Shown piece after piece: positions 16,470 to 25,419 of a stretch of 64,000 nucleotides of DNA; positions within the stretch are counted from its first letter, which is position 1; each line of letters begins with the position of its first letter. The stretch is from Caenicola sp034331105 (GTDB lineage Bacteria > Synergistota > Synergistia > Synergistales > Synergistaceae): NCBI GenBank assembly GCA_034331105.1, contig JAXQGB010000010.1, positions 1 through 64,000 on the forward strand. The letters run 5' to 3'. The position numbers and the translations under genes are program-made. The notes below the pieces were generated by a model that made no database searches, had not been told where the DNA came from, and worked only from the letters and a program-made list of their open reading frames with translations.

Positions 16470-17898
16470 ATTCGTTCCATTCGACAAGTTTGCCTGGATT
16501 CAGGATGTTATCAGGGTCGAAAGCTAGTTTGACCCTTTTTATCAGTTCAAGGTGATTTTTGTCGAGAAAGAGCTTCATGAATCCTTTTCTTTTAAATCCA
16601 ATTCCGTGCTCGCCTGAAAGAGTTCCTCCCATTTTGATGACAGCTGAGTATATCTCCTCCTGTGCTTTGCGGAGGACTTCATGCCAGTCCTCGGTATCGG
16701 GCCCTATAACAGTGCAGTGCATATTGCCGTCACCGGCATGACCGTATGCTACCCATTCCAGGCCCTTGTCCAGGCAGACTATCTTTATCTTTTCCAGAAG
16801 GTCTGGGACCCTGTCTATTGGTACAGCCAGGTCCTCTTTTGTATATCTGCTGTAAAAGAAAGCAGTTGCTTCCGGTATTGCTTTCCGGGCCTGCCATATC
16901 CTCTCTTTTGTGCTTCTTGTGTCAGCAACATAAACTTCACTGGCACCGTTTTCTTTAGAAAGAGCACCTATTCTTTCGTACTCCTTTTCCAGGACATCCT
17001 GATCGTTTTCTTCAAGCTGGATTATGAGAGCTGCTCCGGCATCGCTTGCGGGCACCGGATTGTTCAGGTATCTTTCGACGAGTTCCAGAGCTTTTTTGTC
17101 CATGAATTCTATCGAGGCGGGAACGATGCCTCCCTTTTGGATTATCTGCGGCACAAACGCTATGGCAGTTTCAGGATCCGGGAAGGCCGCAAGCAGGTCT
17201 ACGGAATGTCTTGGAAGAGGAAGAAGTTTTAGTACGGCTTTGGTTATTATTGCCAGGATCCCTTCAGATCCGGCCATCAGGTGTGTAAAATCCAGCCCTG
17301 TAACGTCTTTGCGTCTTTTCCCGCCAAACCATATCACTGTGCCGTCTGCCATCACTACCTCCAGTGCAAGCACCTGCGCACCTGTTGCTCCGTACTTTAT
17401 AACTTTGTTGCCGCCTGCGTTTTCCGCGATATTTCCACCAATGAAGGAGGCATCCCCGCTGCATGGATCCCCTGCGTAAAGGAGGTCGTGTCTCGCTGCG
17501 AGTTTGCTTATCTCTGATGTCACTACTCCGGGCTCAACTGTCACAGTAAGGTTATTTTCATCAAGTTCGATTATTTTATTCATTTTTTCAAAGGACATCA
17601 CTATGCCGCCGAATGCCGGCAGTGCCCCTCCGGAAAGTCCTGTACCTGCCCCCCTCGGGGTAACAGGTATCCTGTTGGCTGAAGCTATTTTCATTATTTC
17701 TGAGACGTGAGAACTGCATTCAGGGAATACGAGCGCTTCAGCCCTGTATTCGCCCTCATATGCGGAAGACGGCACCTCATCGTGAGAATACGAGATCAGT
17801 TTTTCTTCATCGGAAGATACGTTTTTATCCCCTATGGCTGATCTCAGCAGAGATAATATTTTTTTGTCGACCTTGTTATATGAAAATAATGAGCTCAT
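16468..17898 (-). CDS. FAD-linked oxidase, GlcD / D-lactate dehydrogenase family
   Basis: 476 aa. The N-terminal FAD_binding_4 domain carries PRGAGTGLSGGALP (about residues 80-93) and GDPCSGDASFIGGNIAENAGG (about 138-158). The C-terminal FAD-linked oxidase domain ends with GGTLSGEHGIGFKRKGFM and PDNILNPGK. Such enzymes oxidise 2-hydroxyacids, chiefly D-lactate or glycolate, often with an electron-transferring flavoprotein or an Fe-S subunit. No glcE, glcF or etf gene is adjacent. ATG 17898 is chosen because GGAGG lies 7 bases upstream; the ATG at 17904 is only 1 base from it. It is divergent from glgB. Confidence 0.92.
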   Translation of the reverse strand: MSSLFSYNKVDKKILSLLRSAIGDKNVSSDEEKLISYSHDEVPSSAYEGEYRAEALVFPECSSHVSEIMKIASANRIPVTPRGAGTGLSGGALPAFGGIVMSFEKMNKIIELDENNLTVTVEPGVVTSEISKLAARHDLLYAGDPCSGDASFIGGNIAENAGGNKVIKYGATGAQVLALEVVMADGTVIWFGGKRRKDVTGLDFTHLMAGSEGILAIITKAVLKLLPLPRHSVDLLAAFPDPETAIAFVPQIIQKGGIVPASIEFMDKKALELVERYLNNPVPASDAGAALIIQLEENDQDVLEKEYERIGALSKENGASEVYVADTRSTKERIWQARKAIPEATAFFYSRYTKEDLAVPIDRVPDLLEKIKIVCLDKGLEWVAYGHAGDGNMHCTVIGPDTEDWHEVLRKAQEEIYSAVIKMGGTLSGEHGIGFKRKGFMKLFLDKNHLELIKRVKLAFDPDNILNPGKLVEWNE

Positions 17899-17988
17899 CA
17901 ACATGCCTCCGGATCACTCAAGTCAGGTTAGTCAGGATACTTAGCTTATCAGCTATAATAGCATTATTATAGGCAGGGGGTGCGTCTG

Positions 17989-19941
17989 TTGAAAAAAGAA
18001 ATGGAGAGCAGTGTAATCCATGGTCTGAGTCTTGCAGGAGAGACAGACATCTATCTTTTTCGTGAAGGAAGCCATTGCAGACTTTACGATTTTCTTGGCG
18101 CACACAGGATGGTCCACGAAGGGAAAGATGGAGTACTGTTCGCTGTGTGGGCACCCAACGCTGCGGATGTCTCTGTCATGGGAGACTTCAATGCCTGGAA
18201 CAGAGACAGCCATAAACTCGCTCCAAGATGGGATTCATCGGGAATATGGGAGGGTTTTGTTCCGGGCGTTCAGGACTGGTCTTCCTACAAATACTCCATA
18301 ACGACCGATAAAGGAAAAATACTGGACAAAGGCGATCCTTTTGCCTTTTTCTGGGAAACTCCCCCTGATACAGCTTCAAAGGTCTGCCCTGACCCATCAT
18401 TCGATTGGAGCGACAGTGGATGGATATCATCAAGAGGAGAAAAAAATACCATTTCCTCTCCGCAGTCTATCTATGAAATGCACGCAGGATCCTGGAGAAG
18501 GACCGATGAAAACGAATATCTCTCCTGGCTCGGACTTGCGGAGGAATTGCCGCCCTACCTTGTTGAAAACGGTTTTACCCATGTTGAATTTCTTCCTGTT
18601 ATGGAACACCCCTTTTATGGTTCCTGGGGATACCAGACAACAGGCTATTTTGCTCCGACAGCCCGATACGGCTCGCCTGACGATTTCAGAAAACTTATAG
18701 ACTCTCTTCACAAATCCGGAATTGGAGTAATACTGGATTGGGTGCCGTCTCATTTCCCTGCCGATGCTTTCGGGCTTGCCAAATTTGATGGAACGGCCCT
18801 TTTTGAACACGAAGATCCAAGGAAAGGATTCCATCCGGACTGGAAAAGCTGCATATTCAATTACGGAAGGAACGAGGTAAGGAGCTTCCTTCTTTCATCC
18901 GCCCACTTCTGGCTGGATAAATACCATATTGACGGCCTGCGTGTGGATGCTGTTGCCTCAATGCTCTATCTTGACTATTCCAGAAAAGAGGGAGAATGGA
19001 TCCCCAACCAATACGGCGGGAATGAGAACATAGAGGCTATTGATTTCCTAAAAAAACTGAACGAGACAATATACATGGAATATCCTGACGTACAGGTGAC
19101 TGCAGAAGAATCTACATCCTGGCCCATGGTATCAAGGTCTACCTGGCTTGGCGGCCTTGGCTTCGGGTTCAAATGGAACATGGGCTGGATGAACGATATC
19201 CTCCAGTATATGTCCAAAGACCCTGTCTTCAGACAGTATCATCACAATAAACTGACGTTCGGCATGTGGTATGCGTATTCAGAAAGCTTTGTTCTGCCCC
19301 TTTCCCATGACGAGGTGGTTTACGGCAAGGGATCCCTGTGGGGCAAAATGCCGGGTGACAGTTGGCAAAAAGCGGCAAACCTCAGGCTCCTCTTCGGTTG
19401 GATGATGGGACATCCGGGCAAAAAGCTTCTTTTCATGGGAGATGAGTTTGGCCAGGAGAGGGAATGGGATCACAATATCAGTCTGGACTGGCACGTGCTG
19501 GACGATGATCTACACAAGGGGATACTCCTCTGGTTCAAAGATGTAAATAATTTTTACAAAAAAACACCTCAACTCTGGGAACAGGATTATGACCCTGCCG
19601 GCTTCGAATGGATAGACAGCGGTGACTTGTCCTCAAGTGTGGTATCATTCCTTCGCCGATCAAAAAATGGGAAAGAAGCAATATTTATTGGAAACTTTAC
19701 TCCCGTGGCAAGGAACGGGTACAGAATAGGAGTTCCAAGAAATACTGTCTGGAGAGAAGCTTTGAACAGCGATTCTTCACTGTACGGGGGATCAAACATC
19801 GGAAATATGGGCGCAATAAAAGCAGAAAAGATATCGTTCCACGGCCGCCAGTACTCGATAGAGGCGACCCTGCCGCCGCTTTCCTGCCTGGTGCTTCTGC
19901 CGGAAGATGCTTATCAGCAGATAAAGGAAAACCGGAGGTAA
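17989..19941 (+). CDS. glgB: 1,4-alpha-glucan branching enzyme
   Basis: 650 aa. An N-terminal CBM48 domain (VLFAVWAPNAADVSVMGDFNAW, about residues 40-61) precedes a GH13 barrel. The barrel holds HVEFLPVMEHPFYGSWGYQ, the nucleophile Asp in DGLRVDAVASMLYLDY, the acid Glu in VTAEESTSWP, and LPLSHDEVVYGKGSL, all typical of GlgB. A C-terminal beta domain follows. It makes alpha-1,6 branches in glycogen. TTG 17989 is chosen (GGGGG 8 bases upstream), and TATAAT at 17954-17959 may be its -10 box. malQ follows after 5 bases, so the pair is an operon for glycogen metabolism. glgA, glgC and glgP are not in the window. Confidence 0.95.
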   Translation: MKKEMESSVIHGLSLAGETDIYLFREGSHCRLYDFLGAHRMVHEGKDGVLFAVWAPNAADVSVMGDFNAWNRDSHKLAPRWDSSGIWEGFVPGVQDWSSYKYSITTDKGKILDKGDPFAFFWETPPDTASKVCPDPSFDWSDSGWISSRGEKNTISSPQSIYEMHAGSWRRTDENEYLSWLGLAEELPPYLVENGFTHVEFLPVMEHPFYGSWGYQTTGYFAPTARYGSPDDFRKLIDSLHKSGIGVILDWVPSHFPADAFGLAKFDGTALFEHEDPRKGFHPDWKSCIFNYGRNEVRSFLLSSAHFWLDKYHIDGLRVDAVASMLYLDYSRKEGEWIPNQYGGNENIEAIDFLKKLNETIYMEYPDVQVTAEESTSWPMVSRSTWLGGLGFGFKWNMGWMNDILQYMSKDPVFRQYHHNKLTFGMWYAYSESFVLPLSHDEVVYGKGSLWGKMPGDSWQKAANLRLLFGWMMGHPGKKLLFMGDEFGQEREWDHNISLDWHVLDDDLHKGILLWFKDVNNFYKKTPQLWEQDYDPAGFEWIDSGDLSSSVVSFLRRSKNGKEAIFIGNFTPVARNGYRIGVPRNTVWREALNSDSSLYGGSNIGNMGAIKAEKISFHGRQYSIEATLPPLSCLVLLPEDAYQQIKENRR

Positions 19942-19946
19942 GGTTT

Positions 19947-21494
19947 TTGGATAGGAGAAGCGGAGTTTTGATGCATTTATCCTCTTTGCCGGGACCGTTT
20001 GGCACAGGAGGACTTGGACGGAGCGCTGAGCGTTTTGCAGATTTTCTCAAAGATTCAGGATTCAGAGTATGGCAGGTCCTTCCGACTTCGCCGGTAGATG
20101 GTTCTTCATCTTATTCTCCTTACAGCAGCCGATCTGCTTTTGCAGGCAGCCACATTCTTATAAGCCCTGAGAAATTGGCTGAAGATGGTTTTTTAGAAAT
20201 GGAAGATGTAGAAAGATATCATTGCGGCGGCCCCGAGTGCATTGCTGACCACGGCTATTCGACTGAAAACCTGAAGGATCTGATAAGGCTCTCCTGGCTG
20301 CGTTTTAAGAGTGAGCCGGGCATATATGGAACTTTTTCTGAGGACTACAGCCGCTTTGTTGAGAAAGAGGAATACTGGCTCAGGGACCATGCCCTTTTCA
20401 CGGTGCTGAAAAAAGATTTTGAAGACCTATCATGGAACAGATGGCCGAAAGAATTTGCAACGAGAGATAAAGGCACACTTAAAAACTACTCTTCACAAAA
20501 AGAGAAAAGCGAGGAAATTGAGCTGATATGCTTCGAACAGTTCATTTTTGACAGGCAGTGGAAGGCGTTCCATAGATACTGCCTTGACAGGGACGTCAGG
20601 TTGATGGGAGATGTCCCGATGTTTGTTGCTTTTGACAGTTCGGACGTATGGTCAAACCGGGAATATTTTGACCTTGACCCTGAAGGGGCACCGAATAAAG
20701 TGGCGGGAGTCCCTCCTGACTATTTCAGCGCCAACGGACAGAGATGGGGGAATCCTCTTTATAACTGGGAGACGATGCGAAGGGACGGCTTCAGATGGTG
20801 GACAGCCAGATTCAGAAAGGCGTTGGAGCACTTTGACCTCATAAGGATAGATCATTTCAGGGGGTTCTCTGCGTGTTGGGCAGTGCCGGCAGAAGAAGAA
20901 ACGGCTGTAAACGGCGAGTGGACCGAGACCCCCGGCAGAAAGCTTCTTGAAGCCCTCTCTGAAAATATCAGGAAAGACGGCATGGATGAATTGCCGCTCA
21001 TTGCAGAGGATCTTGGCATCATTACAGACGATGTCAGGAAACTTATGGCTGATTTTGGGCTTCCGGGAATGAAAGTCCTGCTGTTTGCCTTTGACGGAGA
21101 AGTTGGCTCCAGCCCTTATGCACCCCATAACCACATTCCTGAGTCTGTCGTTTATACCGGTACTCATGACAACAACACCGTCAGGGGCTGGTGGGAGAGC
21201 GAATCGGATGAGCGCTCAAGATCTCTGGTCTCAGAATACACAGGACGCGAGATCAACAACGAGAATGTTTCGGAAGTGTTTAGCTTGATGGCCCTTTCAT
21301 CAACATCGAAGCTTGCGATAATCCCGATGCAGGATATACTTGGACTCGGATGTGATTGCCGGATGAACGTGCCGGGAGTAGGCGGGGGCAACTGGCTCTG
21401 GCGGATGAGCAGTTCAGACCTTGATGCGTTGAACCGGGCTGATTCGCATATCATGGTGCGTTATAAAAGGCTCAATTCCCTTTTTGGAAGATAG
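19947..21494 (+). CDS. malQ: 4-alpha-glucanotransferase
   Basis: 515 aa, GH77 family. It begins with RRSGVLMHLSSLPGPFGTGGLG, typical of the family. Catalytic segments are IRIDHFRGFSACWAVP (nucleophile Asp), LIAEDLGIIT (acid Glu) and VYTGTHDNNTVRGWW. It transfers maltodextrin segments between glucans and complements GlgB in glycogen turnover. The start is TTG 19947 with GGAGG 8 bases upstream, inside the end of glgB. Its 3' end runs close to the next gene, so the operon may extend into the envelope genes. Confidence 0.95.
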   Translation: MDRRSGVLMHLSSLPGPFGTGGLGRSAERFADFLKDSGFRVWQVLPTSPVDGSSSYSPYSSRSAFAGSHILISPEKLAEDGFLEMEDVERYHCGGPECIADHGYSTENLKDLIRLSWLRFKSEPGIYGTFSEDYSRFVEKEEYWLRDHALFTVLKKDFEDLSWNRWPKEFATRDKGTLKNYSSQKEKSEEIELICFEQFIFDRQWKAFHRYCLDRDVRLMGDVPMFVAFDSSDVWSNREYFDLDPEGAPNKVAGVPPDYFSANGQRWGNPLYNWETMRRDGFRWWTARFRKALEHFDLIRIDHFRGFSACWAVPAEEETAVNGEWTETPGRKLLEALSENIRKDGMDELPLIAEDLGIITDDVRKLMADFGLPGMKVLLFAFDGEVGSSPYAPHNHIPESVVYTGTHDNNTVRGWWESESDERSRSLVSEYTGREINNENVSEVFSLMALSSTSKLAIIPMQDILGLGCDCRMNVPGVGGGNWLWRMSSSDLDALNRADSHIMVRYKRLNSLFGR

Positions 21495-21513
21495 CAGAGG
21501 AGTTTTTTTCAGT

Positions 21514-23418
21514 ATGGAGTTCTCAGGACACAGACTTTATCATGCAAAAAAAGATAATGACCGCAGGGAACTGATATTTTTTCTACTTTTGTTTGTCGTT
21601 ATTTTTACGAAGTTTTACTTCCTTGAGTACGAAGTCTCTAGGTACGCAACAAGAAATCCCGCCTCTGTTGCCTCCTCTGCAGGCATAGTCCTCTGTCTCA
21701 CTGTCACGGTCTCTCTCTTCTGGAGGAAGGTCAGGGCATTTTCTGCCCTTACTGTCGATTTTCTGATCTCGCTGCTTGCAGTAACAGATCTGCTCCATCT
21801 GCGTTATTACTCGGACATGTTCACCTTCATGAACATAGGCCTTTCTGCACAGGTGGGAGAGATCGCAGATTCTGTGGCGGCTCTCATACATCCCTTTGAC
21901 TTCCTTTATTTTGCGGATATCCCGCTATTGATTTTTTTTATATACATCTCACGAAAATTCAGGTCAGTCCCTTTCTTTAAAAAAGTTGGCAAAATGCGTT
22001 TTCTTGCCTCGCTTTTGCTGATAGTTGTCGGAGTCCTTCCGGTGGTGTACAGGTTCTGGTCTTACGAGAAAAGGATGCCGGCCGTACTGAGTTCGATGTG
22101 GGATAGGCCAGCTGTCAGCAATAACATCGGAGCACTGACATACCATCTTGCCGATGTTAATAACGCGGCAGGTCACTTTCTTTTCAGGGAGAAGATCTCT
22201 GATGTGCAGATATCAGAAGTGAAAAATTTTTTTAATGAGAAAAAGAGAGAAAGATCACCTGGATATCTAAATGGCTTTGCGAAGGGTAAAAACCTCATCG
22301 TGATCCAGGTCGAATCCCTCCAACAGTTTGTTGTTGACCTGCGGATCAATGGAACAGAAGTGACCCCGAACCTTAACAGGTTCGTAAGGGGGTCTGCATA
22401 TTTCAGTGGGATATACAGCCAGACTGCCTCAGGAAACAGTTCCGACGCTGAATTCATAATCAATACCGGACTCTACCCGTCTGCGTCGGGAGTGGCTTAT
22501 ACGAGGTTTGCAGGAAACCGCTATGAGGCTTTGCCAAAGTTGATGGCAGACAATGGATATGTCTCGCTGGCGCTTCACGGGGACAGACCGGGATTCTGGA
22601 ACAGGCACAGGATGTACCCTTCGATGGGATTCAGCCGTTTCATAAGCAAAAAGGACTTCATCGTTGATCAAAACATCGGGATGGGCCTTAGTGATGCCAG
22701 TTTCTTCAGGCAGAGCCTTGATATACTCGATAAGACGCAAAAACCGTTTTATGCTTTTCTGATAACCCTGACAAGCCACTACCCATATAACTTCGACGAA
22801 ATTTTGAAAGAGACGGAACTTAACACGTCGCCGTTTGAAGGAACGCTTATGGGCAACTACCTTACGTCTATGAAGTATTTTGACGACAAGTTCGGAAGTT
22901 TCATAGAAGGGCTCAGGAAAAATGGACTTTTGGAAAGCTCTGTTATAGCATTGTACGGGGATCACACGGCCATTCCGGGCTGGGACAGGTCGAGCCTTGA
23001 GAAACTTCTTGGCAGGAGTCTCAAAAATGACTGGCAATGGAAATACATGCAGCGTATACCTCTCGTGATAAAGATCCCCGGCCTCCAGGCTCCACAGGAA
23101 GAAATTAAGGAACCCGCAGGGCTCATAGACCTGCCCGATACTTTTGCATATCTTATGGATTTTGAATTCAGGACAGGATTTGGAACGAACCTTTTTGAAA
23201 ATGAGAGAAGTGAGCCTGTAATATTCAGGAACGGTTCATTTATAACAGGCAATGCATTTGTAGATCCATCATCAAGAAGTGCAAGAGAGATTCCTGAGGG
23301 CAAAGTTCTTGATTACGAAAAATATGCTCCGATGGCCGAAGAAGTTAACAAACGTCTCAGATACAACGATTTGATACTTGAACATGACCTGGTTCCTGTG
23401 CTTGTGAGGGAAGATTGA
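21514..23418 (+). CDS. LtaS-family membrane sulfatase / phosphoglycerol transferase (copy 1)
   Basis: About 634 aa. Five N-terminal transmembrane helices (to about residue 180) precede an external alkaline-phosphatase-fold domain. Metal and catalytic motifs are VIQVESLQQF, SGNSSDAEF where LtaS has its nucleophile Thr, TSHYPYNF, and YGDHTAIPGWD. LtaS-type enzymes transfer glycerol-phosphate or phosphoethanolamine-like groups to surface glycans or lipids. In a diderm the target is more likely a periplasmic glycan or lipid than lipoteichoic acid. ATG 21514 follows AGAGGAG by 11 bases. It is followed 4 bases later by a paralogue. Confidence 0.85.
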   Translation: MEFSGHRLYHAKKDNDRRELIFFLLLFVVIFTKFYFLEYEVSRYATRNPASVASSAGIVLCLTVTVSLFWRKVRAFSALTVDFLISLLAVTDLLHLRYYSDMFTFMNIGLSAQVGEIADSVAALIHPFDFLYFADIPLLIFFIYISRKFRSVPFFKKVGKMRFLASLLLIVVGVLPVVYRFWSYEKRMPAVLSSMWDRPAVSNNIGALTYHLADVNNAAGHFLFREKISDVQISEVKNFFNEKKRERSPGYLNGFAKGKNLIVIQVESLQQFVVDLRINGTEVTPNLNRFVRGSAYFSGIYSQTASGNSSDAEFIINTGLYPSASGVAYTRFAGNRYEALPKLMADNGYVSLALHGDRPGFWNRHRMYPSMGFSRFISKKDFIVDQNIGMGLSDASFFRQSLDILDKTQKPFYAFLITLTSHYPYNFDEILKETELNTSPFEGTLMGNYLTSMKYFDDKFGSFIEGLRKNGLLESSVIALYGDHTAIPGWDRSSLEKLLGRSLKNDWQWKYMQRIPLVIKIPGLQAPQEEIKEPAGLIDLPDTFAYLMDFEFRTGFGTNLFENERSEPVIFRNGSFITGNAFVDPSSRSAREIPEGKVLDYEKYAPMAEEVNKRLRYNDLILEHDLVPVLVRED

Positions 23419-23422
23419 AAAA

Positions 23423-25336
23423 ATGCGCATCCTTCCGGCAATAGAAATGGAATGCCATGAAAAAGAACTGAGAATATTGATCCTTATGACACTGTTGGTC
23501 TGGATCAAATTTTTTGTTGTTGATTACATGATCGCGGATGTCCTCAACTGGCCCTCTTTCGGGACTATGAAGATCCATCCTGTAAGGCACACGCTCCGGG
23601 CACTTGCTGTTGCAGTCCCTTCCCTGGGAGCGATCCTTTCTGTAATTATACCCGTTTCCCTTGTCCGGGCTAAATACAGGGGCAGAGCTCTGTTGATCAT
23701 CGACGTGCTTTTTTCGATCCTTGTACTCACAGATGTGCTCTTTATCAGATATTACTCAGATATCTTTATATTTCACGATGTACTCCTTCTTCCGCAGACC
23801 GGACTGATCGCCAAATCAATATGGTCGCTGCTCAAACTGTGGGACGTGCTGATTTTTGCCGACATTCCGATAATTGTCTGGCTGCTAAAAAAAGAACGCA
23901 TTGCGCTATGTTTCTCACCGGTCACCGGGAAAAGGATAGGGATCTCGCTGCTTATACTCTTTTTTGCGGTCTTTGTGCAGATCGCCGCAGGGTACAGGCT
24001 AAGAGAGCAGAGACCCAACATAATGAGTGCCATGTATGACAGACTTTCAGTCTGCGCCTGGGTCAGCACAGCCTCCTTCCACTGGGGGGATGTTATCTCC
24101 CTTACAGTCAGGGCATTTGAACCGGATCACGTCCCCCGGCAGAAGATCGATGAGCTGCGCGAATGGTTCAACGGCAGGGTACAAACAAACGTGACTTCAC
24201 CTGCCAAAGGCAAGAATCTGATAATGATACAATGCGAGGCTCTCCAGCAGTTTATAGTAGGAATGAAGATCAACGGAACAGAAGTCACTCCCAATTTAAA
24301 CCGTTTTGCCGAGGACTCTCTATATTTTCCAAATGCCTGGGATCAGACAGCGGGCGGTCTGAGCAGCGATTCGGAGTTCATGGCCAACACGGGTTTCTTC
24401 CCGTCTGCGTCAGGTGCTGCCTACACCAGGTTTGCTAACAACAGTTACAATTCCCTGGCCAGAGCACTCAAAAAAAATGGTTACAGCACTTTTGTTATCC
24501 AAGGTACCTCCAGCTCATTCTGGAACTGCCACAGGATGCACCCCAAGCTCTATTTTGACAGGCAGTACAGCCGCAATACCTTCCCAAAAGGAGAGGTCAT
24601 AGGGCTGGGGCTGAGCGACAGGACGATATTCACCGAAGCGCTGAGTGTTTTCAAAAAGACAAAAGGTCCTTTTTACGGTTTTATTGTAACGCTGAGCGGT
24701 CACCATCCCTATAACTTCGAAGGCTTGGATGACGGAACTTTTCCCTTGCCTGATGAGATGAGGGAGACCCTTCTTGGTGACTACATCATTGCAATGAACT
24801 ACTTTGACAGGGAACTTGGGAGATTCCTGGAAGGGCTGAAGACCGCAGGCCTGGATAAGAAAAGCCTGATAGTGCTCTATGGGGATCATCCAGCTGTGCC
24901 TATAGCCTATAAGGAAGAGATGGAGAAACTGACAGGAAAAAAGATCGAAGAGTCTATTGAGTGGAAGGATACAAGGAGGGTCCCGCTGATCTTCCATATC
25001 CCCGGGCCAAAAGTAAAAAAGGGCACTGTGTTTACAGACACCGGACAAATGGATATAATGCCGACGGCAGCGGGACTGCTGGGGATAAATATAGGTACAT
25101 ACTTCGGAAAAGATCTCTCTCTTGAAAACGGCCCGTTCCCTGTGATTTTCCGCAACGGTTCATATATTATTGAAGGGGTCTTTGTAGAGCCTGCCGTCAA
25201 AAGAGCCACAAGGACAATTACCCATGAATCAATGGATGCCTCAAAGTATGATGAAATTACTAAGGAAGTAGATCTCATGCTGAGCTACAATGATATTATC
25301 CTAGAAAAAAATCTTATAAATGATATTCTTGATTAA
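23423..25336 (+). CDS. LtaS-family membrane sulfatase / phosphoglycerol transferase (copy 2)
   Basis: 637 aa (an internal ATG at 23447 is an alternative start). It has the same architecture as the gene before it: five helices in the first ~185 residues and an external alkaline-phosphatase-fold domain. Motifs are MIQCEALQQF (Glu272), GLSSDSEFMANTGFFPSASG with a Ser at the nucleophile position (about residue 314), LSGHHPYNF and YGDHPAVP. The two copies align along their whole length but differ clearly, so the duplication is old and the enzymes may modify different positions or substrates. It forms an operon with copy 1 and is followed by a hairpin. Confidence 0.85.
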   Translation: MRILPAIEMECHEKELRILILMTLLVWIKFFVVDYMIADVLNWPSFGTMKIHPVRHTLRALAVAVPSLGAILSVIIPVSLVRAKYRGRALLIIDVLFSILVLTDVLFIRYYSDIFIFHDVLLLPQTGLIAKSIWSLLKLWDVLIFADIPIIVWLLKKERIALCFSPVTGKRIGISLLILFFAVFVQIAAGYRLREQRPNIMSAMYDRLSVCAWVSTASFHWGDVISLTVRAFEPDHVPRQKIDELREWFNGRVQTNVTSPAKGKNLIMIQCEALQQFIVGMKINGTEVTPNLNRFAEDSLYFPNAWDQTAGGLSSDSEFMANTGFFPSASGAAYTRFANNSYNSLARALKKNGYSTFVIQGTSSSFWNCHRMHPKLYFDRQYSRNTFPKGEVIGLGLSDRTIFTEALSVFKKTKGPFYGFIVTLSGHHPYNFEGLDDGTFPLPDEMRETLLGDYIIAMNYFDRELGRFLEGLKTAGLDKKSLIVLYGDHPAVPIAYKEEMEKLTGKKIEESIEWKDTRRVPLIFHIPGPKVKKGTVFTDTGQMDIMPTAAGLLGINIGTYFGKDLSLENGPFPVIFRNGSYIIEGVFVEPAVKRATRTITHESMDASKYDEITKEVDLMLSYNDIILEKNLINDILD

Positions 25337-25349
25337 AGGGTAGGTATTT

Positions 25350-25392
25350 AAAGCCTTCACCAAAGATAATAAATTAGAGAAGGTCTTTTTTT
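25350..25392 (+). terminator. Probable terminator or attenuator after the LtaS-like pair
   Basis: AAAG-CCTTC (25350-25358) can pair with GAAGG-T-CTTT (25379-25388), followed by a T-run. The stem is interrupted by one bulge and the loop is about 20 bases. It lies between the sulfatase pair and the GT2 gene. Confidence 0.5.
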
Positions 25393-25419
25393 GTGCTCTT
25401 TTGCTGGAGGAATGAAGTA

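Noticed and set aside
24515..25048. 177-codon antisense frame inside the second LtaS-like gene
   Set aside because: No start signal or domain; shadow of the sense gene.
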